Positions 8,699 through 17,654 of a stretch of DNA of 40,457 bases are shown in pieces. How positions within the stretch are numbered: the first letter of the stretch is position 1; every line of letters begins with the position of its first letter. A model generated the notes under the pieces. The model worked only from the letters and a program-made list of their open reading frames with translations. It was not told the origin of the DNA and searched no databases. The DNA is from OM182 bacterium MED-G24 (lineage in GTDB: Bacteria > Pseudomonadota > Gammaproteobacteria > Pseudomonadales > Azotimanducaceae): assembly GCA_002457275.1 (NCBI GenBank), contig NTKD01000003.1:38289-78745 (forward strand). The letters run 5' to 3'. The translations under genes were made by a program, and so were the position numbers.

Positions 8699-9877
8699 AT
8701 GTCAGAATTCGAGAATTTCACCGTCTACAAGGACACCTCGGTCGGCTGGTGTGCGAACACCCCGGTCAACGAAACGATGGATACGGAGGGTAACCCGTCC
8801 ATCCAGATCACGGGGTTCCCCGCCAGCGATCCCCGGGCGCCGGCAGAAAGGGTTTATGACCACCCCGACGTGGAAAGATTGCGGGCCGAACTTAAGGCCA
8901 ACAACGGCATTCGAGGTGTTGACGTTTGTCTGCCCCACGAACTGGATCGCATCGAACATTGCTTTTTCCGTGACGGTTTTGTGGTCGTAACAGATCTGTT
9001 GGACCAGGACCCTCTGCAGAAATGGCGCGAAGGTTGCGCTCGTGTCCTCACCGACATCCTGAGTATACCCGGACCCGGCAATCGAAAATACATGACGGAA
9101 ACAGAACGTCTGCCTCATCGCTACAGTTACGGTACTTCATCCGCATCACGACAGATGCTGCACGATGAAGCATGGGCCTCGATGATAGACCTCCCAAACA
9201 CAACCCCAATTCTAACGAGGCTTTTTGGGGGCGAAAACTACTGCGTGAATGGTTCCGGCGGGGATCTTTGTCTGCCCGGGGCGGTCGAGTACCAGACACT
9301 GCATTCAGACCTTCGGGACAGCTACAAGATTCCAGAATCCCGGTTCGAACAGGCAGCGCGACAGAGCATCGATATTGAAGACCCGAACGACGATCGTGTT
9401 CGTGGACGCATCGTCGCAATGACACCTCCGTGTATCACGATCAATTTCCTGATGAGTGACCTGACCTGGGAGAACGGCCCGATCCGGCAGATACCGGGGA
9501 CTCACTGGTCCATCAACCCGCCACCATCACAGTCAGATGAACCCGCCTGGATGCGTTACTCGACACTGGTCGGTGCGCCTGCCGGTGCCGGTGTTTTTCG
9601 TGACAACCGCGCCTGGCATGGCGCAACGCCCAATCTCAGCAGGCAGGTTCGCGCACTGCCCAACGTCGAATACGGCGCGCCCTGGACCCGTGGACCACGT
9701 GCCAGAACCATGCCCTATGACATCTGGGAATCCCTGACGCCACATGCAAAGAGCGTATCGGAATGTGTTCGGGCTGAACCCGGAGAATGGCCCAATGGCG
9801 CGGGTGTCATGCACCCACTTGTTACCGGTAGACGTGCGGCCAACGAAAACAGTCCCGGCATCGGCCGCGCTAAGTAG
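8699..9877 (+). CDS. Phytanoyl-CoA dioxygenase (PhyH) family protein 1
   Basis: This Fe(II)/2-oxoglutarate oxygenase of about 392 residues has the facial triad His202-x-Asp204 (QTLHSDLRDSY) and distal His307 (NRAWHGATPN), with Arg315 or Arg318 placed to bind 2-oxoglutarate. Members hydroxylate lipids, quaternary amines or small metabolites. The start is uncertain: ATG at 8699 gives a natural N-terminus, while a GTG at 8672 has AGGA at a better distance. It is the last intact gene of the plus-strand set and is followed after three bases by the stop of a dead lipoprotein gene on the other strand. It is only distantly similar to the two other PhyH proteins in the window. Confidence 0.88.
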   Translation: MSEFENFTVYKDTSVGWCANTPVNETMDTEGNPSIQITGFPASDPRAPAERVYDHPDVERLRAELKANNGIRGVDVCLPHELDRIEHCFFRDGFVVVTDLLDQDPLQKWREGCARVLTDILSIPGPGNRKYMTETERLPHRYSYGTSSASRQMLHDEAWASMIDLPNTTPILTRLFGGENYCVNGSGGDLCLPGAVEYQTLHSDLRDSYKIPESRFEQAARQSIDIEDPNDDRVRGRIVAMTPPCITINFLMSDLTWENGPIRQIPGTHWSINPPPSQSDEPAWMRYSTLVGAPAGAGVFRDNRAWHGATPNLSRQVRALPNVEYGAPWTRGPRARTMPYDIWESLTPHAKSVSECVRAEPGEWPNGAGVMHPLVTGRRAANENSPGIGRAK

Positions 9878-9880
9878 CTG

Positions 9881-10450
9881 CTAGTTCTCCAGTGTATTCA
9901 CCGGGAAATCGAACACCGGGGTTGAGACAATATCCGTACGAACTCGCGCCAAAACCTGATCCGGCGCTTCGACGGTCCCGGTGCCGACCTCTGTGACATA
10001 AATCTTGCCTTCGGTAATCCCGTGGTACATGTCTACCGCCATCAGATCGACTGTCACCTACTGTGACACATCGAAGATATCCACGATGGGTATCGCGAAT
10101 CCGAACGTATCCTGGTCGGTACCCAGGAACATGAAGAACAGGTCGATGATGTAGTCCGGATCCTCATGGAAAAATGCAATCTCATATAGGCGCTACAGTT
10201 CTTTCAGTACCTAGTCGTGCGCATAGTGCAGAGAGAGATTGTCGCGAACAGCGTGGAATTAGAGTAGCACTTTTTTGCCTCTCATTGGCTCGAAAGGCTC
10301 ATCCGACAACATCCTCGCGAATTTGTGGATACTGTGAGTCACAAGCCTCTGGGCCGTCGCACCGGCGTACTCGGCGTGGGGCTGTCTGGTTGAGCACCCA
10401 GATAACGCCACCACCAAGGGTATGAGGCCCACCGGCCAGGATCTACTCAC
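9881..10450 (-). pseudogene. Dead lipoprotein gene with four in-frame stop codons (DUF6655-like)
   Basis: A single uninterrupted register of 190 codons runs from a GTG at 10450 to a TAG at 9881-9883. The GTG is preceded by AAGGAG at five bases, a strong ribosome-binding site. The first 17 residues form a lipoprotein signal with lipobox LSGC. Within the frame are TAA at 10259-10261 and TAG at 10211-10213, 10193-10195 and 10058-10060. Between them the sequence stays protein-like: MRGKKVLL, FHAVRDNLSLHY, DPDYIIDLFFMFLGTDQ, then a C-terminal part with MYHGITEGKIYV. No indel is needed anywhere. From memory, the RGKKV and DYxxxxxxxxLGTD pattern recalls DUF6655-type lipoproteins; a profile search would settle this. 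It is convergent with the preceding PhyH gene. Confidence 0.75.
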
Positions 10451-10657
10451 ATTCACTCCTTTCCCAGTCCCACCGAAGGTTCTGACGTTGCCTGGATTTC
10501 AGGCCACAGACTATATCGAATTCCACGGACCAGTTCTTCGTTCTCCCCGGCGCAACCGCTCGCGCTACCTCTCCCCACGACCAATTGTGTACACTGCCGC
10601 ATCCTCACTGAACGAACCTGATCGGAACGCGGTCTAAGCCAGTGGCGAGTCGACGTA
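10451..10657. other. Divergent upstream region without a gene
   Basis: This 207-base spacer separates the dead lipoprotein gene (minus) from the cyclophilin lipoprotein gene (plus), so it should hold both promoters. I see no convincing -35/-10 pair. The open frame on the plus strand through it shows no protein-like features. Confidence 0.4.
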
Positions 10658-12157
10658 ATGGAACAGAACTTGGTCAACATGAAATACCCAGGGCTAGCAA
10701 TCCTCACCATCTGGACACTCGTGTCCTGTAGCAGCGACAATCCGACGCCAACTGAGCCGTTCGTCTCAGATGGTGCAGCGAATGCGGGACCGGTCATCAG
10801 CATCGAAGCAGTCCGATACGTCATTGCCGGCGACGATGTAACCATCACAGCCACCGCGACCGACCCTGATGGTACTGTCACCTCGAGGATCTGGTCTCAG
10901 ATTGAAGGCGAATCAGTCGCACTCACAGACGACGGTACCGGTCTTGGGACCTTTGCAGCACCCGCGGTAACAACCATCAGTAACCTGGATTTCGCATTCT
11001 CGGCCACTGACGACGATGGACTCGAGGGTGGGCGAGTGATCACGGTTACTGTACTTCCTCAAGACCTTCTTCAGGCTCGCATGGGTGTACTCACAGGTGC
11101 AGATGTCGCGGCCGTCCGTACGACAAACCCCGGTGAAGTGATCGAGTCAACCACCACCAGCAAAGCATCAGACGTTACAACGGGCGGTACCTTTTCACTT
11201 CGCCTGAATGATATTGATGACGAAGAGTGGGTTCTGGTGTCTGTCTCAGGCGGCACCGATATCGACGTCGATAACGATGGCGTCGTCGACGCGGCACCCA
11301 CGGACAACAATGGCACCCTGCGAGCCCTCGCTAGAGCCGCAGATTGGCGGTCGCCGGGATTGACCGTCACACCGCTTAGCGAAATTAGCGTCCAGCATCT
11401 GCTGAGCGTCTCTGGCAGCATTGAGACAATTTCACCACAAAGCATGGAAATGCGCCTCAGCACCATTGTCTGGGAGCTACTGTCTGCTGATGTGAGTGAA
11501 GACGACACGTTCGACTACCTCGATATTACTTCCTACCAGCCGGAAGACAGCGGCATACTCAACAGCGAAACCCTGTCAGTCGCGGATCTCGAATCAATCG
11601 CAGCCGACCTTCGTAGCGCGGACGCCGCGTCCGCGGGAGCCGCCATCTCCGCGCTTCTCGCGTTTGACAGTTTCGCGATCGTCGAGACAAACCTGGGTAC
11701 GTTCAAAGTAGAACTGTTTCCAAATGTTGTTCCGGATACAGCAGGCAATTTCATGACACTCAGTCGTCGCGGCTACTACGACGATCTGATTTTCCATCGC
11801 ATCGTCGAGGGGTTTGTCATGCAGGGCGGCGATCCGTTTGCAAACGGCACAGGTGGCGCGAGCATGGTGGACGATCCCTTTGGCGACGAGTTCGATGCTT
11901 CCCTCAGCAACGTACAGTACTCTCTCGCTATGGCAAACTCTGGTCCGAACACGAATAAATCTCAGTTTTTCGTCAATCTTGCAGACAACACCAACCTGGA
12001 CTTTGATAAGTCTCCCCTCACATCCGCTCACTCTGTTTTTGGCCAGGTCGTTGAAGGGCAAAGCGTCATTGATGAGATCGGTTTGGTGGAAGTTGGCGCC
12101 AATAACCTTCCAGTGTCTTCGGTTCGTATGCAGTCCGTCACAATTACCCGCAAATAA
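10658..12157 (+). CDS. Lipoprotein with PKD-like domain and C-terminal cyclophilin-type peptidyl-prolyl isomerase
   Basis: The protein has 499 residues. The N-terminus carries a lipoprotein signal ending in LVSC; an ATG at 10679 (MKYPG...) would give a more typical signal than the ATG at 10658. Residues about 40-130 resemble an immunoglobulin/PKD-like beta domain (TATATDPDGTVTS, FSATDDDGL). The middle 200 residues are unassigned. Residues about 345-499 are a cyclophilin domain with the active-site pattern FHRIVEGFVMQGGD, then ANSGPNTNKSQFF and a HSVFGQVVEG end. It probably assists proline-limited folding of envelope proteins. The fused lipoprotein is unusual because periplasmic cyclophilins are typically about 170-190 residues. 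Confidence 0.88.
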   Translation: MEQNLVNMKYPGLAILTIWTLVSCSSDNPTPTEPFVSDGAANAGPVISIEAVRYVIAGDDVTITATATDPDGTVTSRIWSQIEGESVALTDDGTGLGTFAAPAVTTISNLDFAFSATDDDGLEGGRVITVTVLPQDLLQARMGVLTGADVAAVRTTNPGEVIESTTTSKASDVTTGGTFSLRLNDIDDEEWVLVSVSGGTDIDVDNDGVVDAAPTDNNGTLRALARAADWRSPGLTVTPLSEISVQHLLSVSGSIETISPQSMEMRLSTIVWELLSADVSEDDTFDYLDITSYQPEDSGILNSETLSVADLESIAADLRSADAASAGAAISALLAFDSFAIVETNLGTFKVELFPNVVPDTAGNFMTLSRRGYYDDLIFHRIVEGFVMQGGDPFANGTGGASMVDDPFGDEFDASLSNVQYSLAMANSGPNTNKSQFFVNLADNTNLDFDKSPLTSAHSVFGQVVEGQSVIDEIGLVEVGANNLPVSSVRMQSVTITRK

Positions 12158-12158
12158 C

Positions 12159-12860
12159 CGCGCACGATCTGTTGTCTCAGGTTACAGCGTACCGCTGTTC
12201 TGCGCAGGACTCGCAATCGCACAACGCGGCCTTGCTTACGAAGCCCAGTCTGACAGACACGCACTGATCATCGGCAACAGCGCCTACACACTGGCGCCTC
12301 TGGAAAATCCCACCAACGACGCATCCGACCTCGCCAGGAAGTTTCGAAAAATGAAGTACAACGTGACCGTTGTGCAGGACCAGGGTGGTGATGATCTGGC
12401 ACGCACCGTCGAGACATTCTACGAAAGCGTTACGGGGACTGACCCGATTACGGTTTTCTATTATGCCGGACATGCTGTCCAGGTAGACGGTGTGAACTAT
12501 CTACTCCCCGTCGACAAGGAGATCTACACCGTGGAGGCGCTGGTGCGAAATGGGTATTCGCTGAACAGGTTGCTCCTCGCCATGAAGGACGCAGTATCAG
12601 AACAGAATGTGATTATTCTTGATGCCTGTCGTAACAATCCACTGGAAGCAGAGATGCTCTCGAGCGATGGTCGCGGTGTACAAATCAGCGCGGGCAATGC
12701 AGCAACTCGGCAGATGGCACAACAGGTTCGTCAGGAACTTCGTGCCGGTCTGGCGCAGGTTAAAGCGCCGCCGGGGACGCTGGAGCATTCCTCACTGCTG
12801 GAACCCTTCTACTTCAGGCAGCCACGCAACCAGGGTATACCCGATATTGTCACCTTCTGA
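12159..12860 (+). pseudogene. Caspase-like (peptidase C14) protein, lacking a start and truncated
   Basis: The frame encodes a signal-peptide-like stretch (VPLFCAGLAIAQ...LAYEAQS) followed by the N-terminal half of a caspase-fold domain: RHALIIGNSAY, LENPTNDASDLA, the catalytic His in YYAGHAVQ, NYLLPVD, and the catalytic Cys in ILDACRNNP. No ATG, GTG or TTG occurs in this frame between the preceding gene's stop and the domain. After GLAQVKAPPGTL, where such proteins normally continue with a conserved strand and the rest of the protease fold, the sequence switches to about 25 unrelated-looking residues and stops. I read this as a gene that lost its start and an internal or 3' segment. A non-canonical start or a fusion with the preceding gene is possible but less likely. 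Confidence 0.6.
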
Positions 12861-12873
12861 GTTTGCCTCAGAA

Positions 12874-13638
12874 TCAGAAGACACCCAGCAATCCCACCGA
12901 CAATGACGTGTTGTCTTCCTGGATGCCAGAGAATGTCTCGCCCATGAACGTGACATCCTGGTCATAAACGTTGTGACGGAACCCGGCGCGAAACAGAAGG
13001 TCACCATTGATCGGCTGATTCCACGTTACGCTGAATGAGAAGCCGCTACTCTCACCTGAATTAGCGCCGGAGATGTCATCAAACTCCAGTTCTTCCGGTT
13101 CAATATCAACTTCCACATCTCCAAAAAAACGGTTGTCAGATGACAGGTCCGCCCAGGCGAGGGATATGTCGAGTTTCCCTTCACCCACTGTCACGCCCGT
13201 GCTCGCACCCAGATAGAAACCACTCTGGTCATATTCCTCATTGGCAGCTATCGGGTTGTCCTCATCGCGGCTCACCACCTCCAACTTGGTGGTCCCCTGT
13301 TTCAGCCCAACAAATACGTTGATGTTGTCCAGGATCTGGTAACCCGCTGTCACATCAATGTCGCGACGCGTTGCCTTTCTGGTGAAGTCATCCTCTGAAA
13401 CGTCGTCATCCGTGACCGAACCCGATAAGGTCCCCGCCAGCGTAAACCGCTCCCAGGCAATGCCACCGGTCAGGTTGGCCATGGGAAAGACCAGTTGCTG
13501 GTCAATCTTCTCTTCGAATGAAAAGGTGGACAGGCCTCCTTCCAACCCAATATACGTGTTCAGGTAAGGCGCACCGAATGTCTGGTTTGCGGTCATCAGT
13601 GCCAGCATCGTCAAACCTACTCGCATCGTGTTTCGCAT
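12874..13638 (-). CDS. Outer-membrane beta-barrel protein (probable)
   Basis: This 254-residue protein has a signal peptide (MRNTMRVGLTMLALMTANQTFGA) and then many short amphipathic strands alternating with acidic loops (DDDVSEDDF, VDIEPEELEFDD), ending in Phe after SLSVGLLGVF. A terminal aromatic residue after an alternating strand is the usual assembly signal of outer-membrane barrels. The ATG at 13638 is preceded by AAGGAG six bases upstream, which decides the start over an upstream GTG-type alternative. No named family is evident. It is convergent with the caspase-like pseudogene and divergent from the flavin monooxygenase, with about 100 bases between the two starts. Confidence 0.75.
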   Translation of the reverse strand: MRNTMRVGLTMLALMTANQTFGAPYLNTYIGLEGGLSTFSFEEKIDQQLVFPMANLTGGIAWERFTLAGTLSGSVTDDDVSEDDFTRKATRRDIDVTAGYQILDNINVFVGLKQGTTKLEVVSRDEDNPIAANEEYDQSGFYLGASTGVTVGEGKLDISLAWADLSSDNRFFGDVEVDIEPEELEFDDISGANSGESSGFSFSVTWNQPINGDLLFRAGFRHNVYDQDVTFMGETFSGIQEDNTSLSVGLLGVF

Positions 13639-13737
13639 TTCCACTCCTTTGACCCTGGCCCACAATCTGTAAGATCAAAAACCTTGCACGACACGAACCT
13701 GTCTCAATAGGGACTTGCCAGCACATTCTTTACCGAT

Positions 13738-15342
13738 ATGATGGCGCCTTCGCTAATGGCAGATGAACCTATGACAAACGAGCATTTTGATACTGTTGTG
13801 ATCGGTACCGGATTCTCCGGTTTGCTGTGCACAATCCACCTGAAGGACGCGGGTGTTGAGAACATCTGTGTCTTCGAGATGACCGGTTCCGTCGGTGGAG
13901 TATGGAGTTACGGCGGTGTTGGTGCCTATCCAGGCGCTGCCTGTGATGTACCTGCCTACACCTACCTGCCCTTTCTCGACCGCACAGCTTTTATTCCTTC
14001 AAAGAAATATGTCAGCCAGCCGGAAATCGCCGGCTATGCAGAAATGTTGACAGACCACGGTGGTATCCGTGAAAACATAAGATTTAACCGCAAAGTAGTC
14101 GAATTGCGCTGCCTGGATCCTGAAGACGGCGATACGCAGGTCTGGCAGGTCAGCACGATCGACAACGAATCTGGTGAAGCCGCAGACGTCGTGACCTGTC
14201 AGCACGTCATCACCGCCAACGGACCCCTGACCAGCCCTCGAATGCCGGAAATCCCTGGCATGGATGAGTTTAAAGGAGAGAGTTTTCATACGGCTCGCTG
14301 GGACCAGGCTGCGACGCTCGCCGGAAAGCGCGTTGGAGTAATCGGGACCGGTGCATCGGCGGCTCAGGTTATCACCAGCATTGTTGATGACGTGGAACAC
14401 CTCACGGTTTTCCAGCGAACTCCTACCTGGTGTGTGCCGCGTAATGATGAACCCACGCCACAGGACATCACCGACAAGTTCAAAGCCGGTGGCTACGGCG
14501 AGGAGCTGAGACATGTCGAATGGCGTGAAGAAGGGCCTTCGACAGAAGGCGCCGTGCCATTTGAGGCGTTGCACAATGAGGAACAGAACGCCGCCATCTG
14601 TGCCCAGATCGCGGCGGGTATCAAAATGGTGGTGAAGGATCCGGCACTCGCTGAAACGTTGACACCCGACTACCCCTTTTTCTGCAAACGTGCCCTGTTC
14701 ATCGACGACTACTACAGCACATTCAACAAACCCAATGTCACCCTGGTGGATGACCCGGGCGGCGTCGTTGCCGTGAACAAGACCGGTGTGGAGATAGCGC
14801 GTGGCGACACTTTCGATGTTGACGTCATCATCTACGCCACCGGATTCGACAGCAACTTCATTCCCTTCCCGATCATTGGTCGCAAAGGTGTCACACTTGC
14901 AGAGCGGTTCGGAGCCAACGAAGACAACAACTACCAGATGACACGCCCCCATTCACTGTGGGGCATGCATGTTCGTGACATGCCCAACTTCTACATGATG
15001 ATTGGTCCGCAGTCCCTGAACCCGGTGACCAACGTCACACTCCTTTGTGAAGAACAATCAAAATACATAACCGACCTGGTGACCCGTATGAAGGCCAACG
15101 GCCAGACGACGGTAGAACCCTTTGAGGTCGCCGTCGAGAAGTGGACCGAGCTCTGCAATACGACGTCGGAAGGTAAAGTGTGGTTACGCTGCAACAACTG
15201 GTACATGAAGACCACCAAAACGGACGCCGCTGCGGGCCGAGAACGTTCATCCGGGATGTGGATGGCGTCTTATGCGGAATACCTGCGACACATTCTCGGC
15301 TATGATGGCGGTACGCCAGAGGAACTGTTGGAATTCGCTTAG
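13738..15342 (+). CDS. Flavin-containing monooxygenase, BVMO-like (1)
   Basis: This class B flavoprotein monooxygenase of up to 534 residues has an FAD-binding GxGxxG (IGTGFSG, 22-28), GGVWSYGG...YPGAACD, the Baeyer-Villiger-type fingerprint FKGESFHTARWD (178-189), the NADPH-binding GTGASA (203-208), and the later IIYATGFD. It should oxidize a ketone to an ester/lactone or a heteroatom using NADPH and O2. Three in-frame ATGs (13738, 13756, 13771) are possible starts and no strong ribosome-binding site selects one. It lies 59 bases upstream of the GAPDH-ArsJ pair on the same strand. Confidence 0.9.
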   Translation: MMAPSLMADEPMTNEHFDTVVIGTGFSGLLCTIHLKDAGVENICVFEMTGSVGGVWSYGGVGAYPGAACDVPAYTYLPFLDRTAFIPSKKYVSQPEIAGYAEMLTDHGGIRENIRFNRKVVELRCLDPEDGDTQVWQVSTIDNESGEAADVVTCQHVITANGPLTSPRMPEIPGMDEFKGESFHTARWDQAATLAGKRVGVIGTGASAAQVITSIVDDVEHLTVFQRTPTWCVPRNDEPTPQDITDKFKAGGYGEELRHVEWREEGPSTEGAVPFEALHNEEQNAAICAQIAAGIKMVVKDPALAETLTPDYPFFCKRALFIDDYYSTFNKPNVTLVDDPGGVVAVNKTGVEIARGDTFDVDVIIYATGFDSNFIPFPIIGRKGVTLAERFGANEDNNYQMTRPHSLWGMHVRDMPNFYMMIGPQSLNPVTNVTLLCEEQSKYITDLVTRMKANGQTTVEPFEVAVEKWTELCNTTSEGKVWLRCNNWYMKTTKTDAAAGRERSSGMWMASYAEYLRHILGYDGGTPEELLEFA

Positions 15343-15401
15343 GCGAGCCTGCCACTAACACTGCGGTCACCTCCTGCGTTCAAATACTTGGAGTAACATG
15401 A

Positions 15402-16409
15402 ATGGCAACCCGCATTGCGATTAACGGATTTGGCCGAATGGGACGGCTGGCACTGCGCGCAGCCTGGGCCTGGCCGGAACTCGAAATTGCACATATCAAC
15501 GAGATCGCAGGGAATGCAGCGGGTGCCGCGCACCTGTTGCAGTTCGACTCCATTCACGGCACCTGGACTACACCTGTAGATTCCGACACCGATGCTGTCA
15601 TCGTCGACGGTCAGCGGATCTCATATTCATCGAACGAGCACCTTGAAGACACCCCCTGGGGTGACCTCGGCATCGACATTGCCGTTGAATGTACAGGAAA
15701 ATTCAAATCCAGCGACGCTCTATCACCCTACCTGGACAACAATGTCAGCAAGATCGTGGTTTCCGCGCCAGTCAAAGATGGCACTCTTAACATTGTTGTT
15801 GGCGTCAATGACAACCTCTACCAGCCGGAAGTCCATGACATCGTTACCGCTGCATCCTGCACTACGAATTGCATCGCACCGGTTATCAGCGTCATCCATG
15901 AGCAGTTTGGTATCCGACACGGATCCATCACAACCATCCACGACATCACCAATACCCAGAGCGTACTCGACGAATATCACAAAGACCTCCGACGCGCTCG
16001 CGCCAGCGGAATGTCGTTAATTCCCACTTCAACGGGGTCTGCGACGGCCATCGCAGAGATCTTCCCGGAGTTACGTGGAAAGATCGACGGCCTGGCGGTC
16101 AGGGTTCCCCTGGCAAACGCATCGGTGACCGATTGTGTATTCGAGGTGGAACAACCGACAACAGAAGCTGCCGTCAACCAGGCACTGAAGGACGCCGCAA
16201 CCGGCAGACTGACCGGTATTTTGGGATTCGAAGACCGCCCCCTAGTGTCAGCAGACTTCAGAGGGGATAAACGTTCGAGCATTGTCGACGCCGACTCCAC
16301 GATGGTCATCGACGACACCCAGGTCAAAATACTTGCGTGGTATGACAACGAGATCGGCTACGTCAATCGGATGATGGAACTGGTTCGCAAAGTCGCAGAA
16401 TCCCTCTGA
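15402..16409 (+). CDS. ArsJ-associated glyceraldehyde-3-phosphate dehydrogenase
   Basis: This 335-residue GAPDH has the Rossmann motif INGFGRMGR (7-15), catalytic Cys153 in SCTTNC, catalytic His180 (TTIHDITN) and the C-terminal [12 protein letters not shown] lies eight bases before the ATG. It ends two bases before arsJ; this adjacency is diagnostic of the arsenate pathway in which GAPDH uses arsenate instead of phosphate to form 1-arseno-3-phosphoglycerate, which ArsJ exports. The position after strand 2 reads NEI rather than the usual Asp of glycolytic NAD-specific enzymes, in keeping with a specialised paralogue; that reading is inference. No arsR-like regulator is present within several kb. 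Confidence 0.92.
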   Translation: MATRIAINGFGRMGRLALRAAWAWPELEIAHINEIAGNAAGAAHLLQFDSIHGTWTTPVDSDTDAVIVDGQRISYSSNEHLEDTPWGDLGIDIAVECTGKFKSSDALSPYLDNNVSKIVVSAPVKDGTLNIVVGVNDNLYQPEVHDIVTAASCTTNCIAPVISVIHEQFGIRHGSITTIHDITNTQSVLDEYHKDLRRARASGMSLIPTSTGSATAIAEIFPELRGKIDGLAVRVPLANASVTDCVFEVEQPTTEAAVNQALKDAATGRLTGILGFEDRPLVSADFRGDKRSSIVDADSTMVIDDTQVKILAWYDNEIGYVNRMMELVRKVAESL

Positions 16410-16411
16410 CC

Positions 16412-17620
16412 ATGCGCCAATATGCCATCATCACAGGGAGTTACTGGGCGTTCACGCTGACCGACGGCGCTCTCAGAATGCTGGTGGTGCTGTATTTCCA
16501 CCAACTGGGGTACAGTCCTCTCGACATTGCTTTGCTGTTTCTCTTCTACGAACTCTTCGGCGTTGTAACCAACCTGTTCGGCGGCTGGATTGCCGCGAGG
16601 GTAGGCCTTGCAGCGACCCTCATCGGTGGCCTGGTTCTTCAGGTTGGTGCGTTGTCGATGCTCCTGGTCGACGACACTTACTTGACGGTCGCCTACGTGA
16701 TGGTCGCTCAGGCACTGTCGGGCGTTGCCAAAGATCTCAACAAGATGAGTGCCAAGAGCAGCGTCAAGCTCATTGCAGGTGATAGTGAAGGCCGCCTGTA
16801 CCGATGGGTTGCAGCGCTCACGGGATCAAAAAATGCGCTTAAGGGAATAGGCTTTTTCCTGGGCGGTGCACTCCTCTCCACCGTCGGATTCGGCAATGCC
16901 GTTGGGGGTATGGCCATCATGCTGGGAGTCATCGCCGTCTCTACCTTTTTTCTATTGGACAGAGATCTCGGCAAGGCGACGTTCAAACCAAAGTTCAATG
17001 ACCTTGTGTCCAAAAGCCCCCGAATCAACTGCCTGTCAGCCGCCAGACTTTTCCTGTTCGGATCTCGCGACGTGTGGTTTGTCGTAGCTCTGCCTGTATT
17101 TCTGCAGTTGGAACTCGGGTGGTCAAGCGTCGCAGTGGGCACGCTACTGGCAGTCTGGGTGGTGGGTTATGGCGTCATCCAGGCCTTTTCACCGAGCATT
17201 ACGGGCTCGCACCACGGGCACCCCCCGGACGGTGGCACTGCCGTCAAATGGGGAACCGTGCTCACCGGCTTGCCTTTGCTGATTGCCGGATCGTTTTTGC
17301 TTGATGTGGACCCGGAATGGGCTGTTGTCGTGGGGCTGATCATTTTTGGCGCGGTCTTCGCCATCAATTCTTCCGTGCATTCTTATCTGATCATTTCGTA
17401 TGCAGAGTCAGACGGCGTGTCACTGGACGTGGGTTTCTACTACATGTCGAATGCCGCGGGACGGCTCGTTGGCACCATGTGTTCAGGTTGGGTTTACCAG
17501 GTATGGGGATTCCAGGCATGCCTTCTCGTGTCGGCCGGTTTCGTAGCGGCCGCAACCTTTATATCAATGGAGTTACCCAAAGGATCACAAGCGCTTGAAC
17601 CTGGCTCAGGCAACCGGTAG
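16412..17620 (+). CDS. arsJ: ArsJ organoarsenical efflux permease (MFS)
   Basis: This major-facilitator protein of 402 residues has about 11-12 hydrophobic helices. The segment QALSGVAKDLNKMSAKSSVK (about 109-128), followed by GSKNALKGIGFFLGG, is the signature I associate with ArsJ. ArsJ exports 1-arseno-3-phosphoglycerate made by the adjacent GAPDH; the compound then breaks down outside the cell to arsenate and 3-phosphoglycerate, giving arsenate resistance without arsenate reductase. The start is two bases after the GAPDH stop, so the two are translated from one mRNA. The 3' end is convergent with the second PhyH gene 34 bases away. Confidence 0.93.
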   Translation: MRQYAIITGSYWAFTLTDGALRMLVVLYFHQLGYSPLDIALLFLFYELFGVVTNLFGGWIAARVGLAATLIGGLVLQVGALSMLLVDDTYLTVAYVMVAQALSGVAKDLNKMSAKSSVKLIAGDSEGRLYRWVAALTGSKNALKGIGFFLGGALLSTVGFGNAVGGMAIMLGVIAVSTFFLLDRDLGKATFKPKFNDLVSKSPRINCLSAARLFLFGSRDVWFVVALPVFLQLELGWSSVAVGTLLAVWVVGYGVIQAFSPSITGSHHGHPPDGGTAVKWGTVLTGLPLLIAGSFLLDVDPEWAVVVGLIIFGAVFAINSSVHSYLIISYAESDGVSLDVGFYYMSNAAGRLVGTMCSGWVYQVWGFQACLLVSAGFVAAATFISMELPKGSQALEPGSGNR

Positions 17621-17654
17621 AACGATCACCTCTCAGCTCAGATCCCCTGATACG

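Noticed and set aside
9881-10450. Amber/ochre recoding to explain the in-frame stops
   Set aside because: TAG and TAA end intact genes in this window and there is no sign of a suppressor tRNA; decay is simpler.
10422-10637. Small plus-strand frame in the divergent spacer before the cyclophilin lipoprotein
   Set aside because: No ribosome-binding site and no protein-like pattern; it overlaps the start of the lipoprotein pseudogene.
13999-14952. 317-codon minus-strand frame opposite the first flavin monooxygenase
   Set aside because: It is the shadow of a codon-biased gene; no motif is seen.
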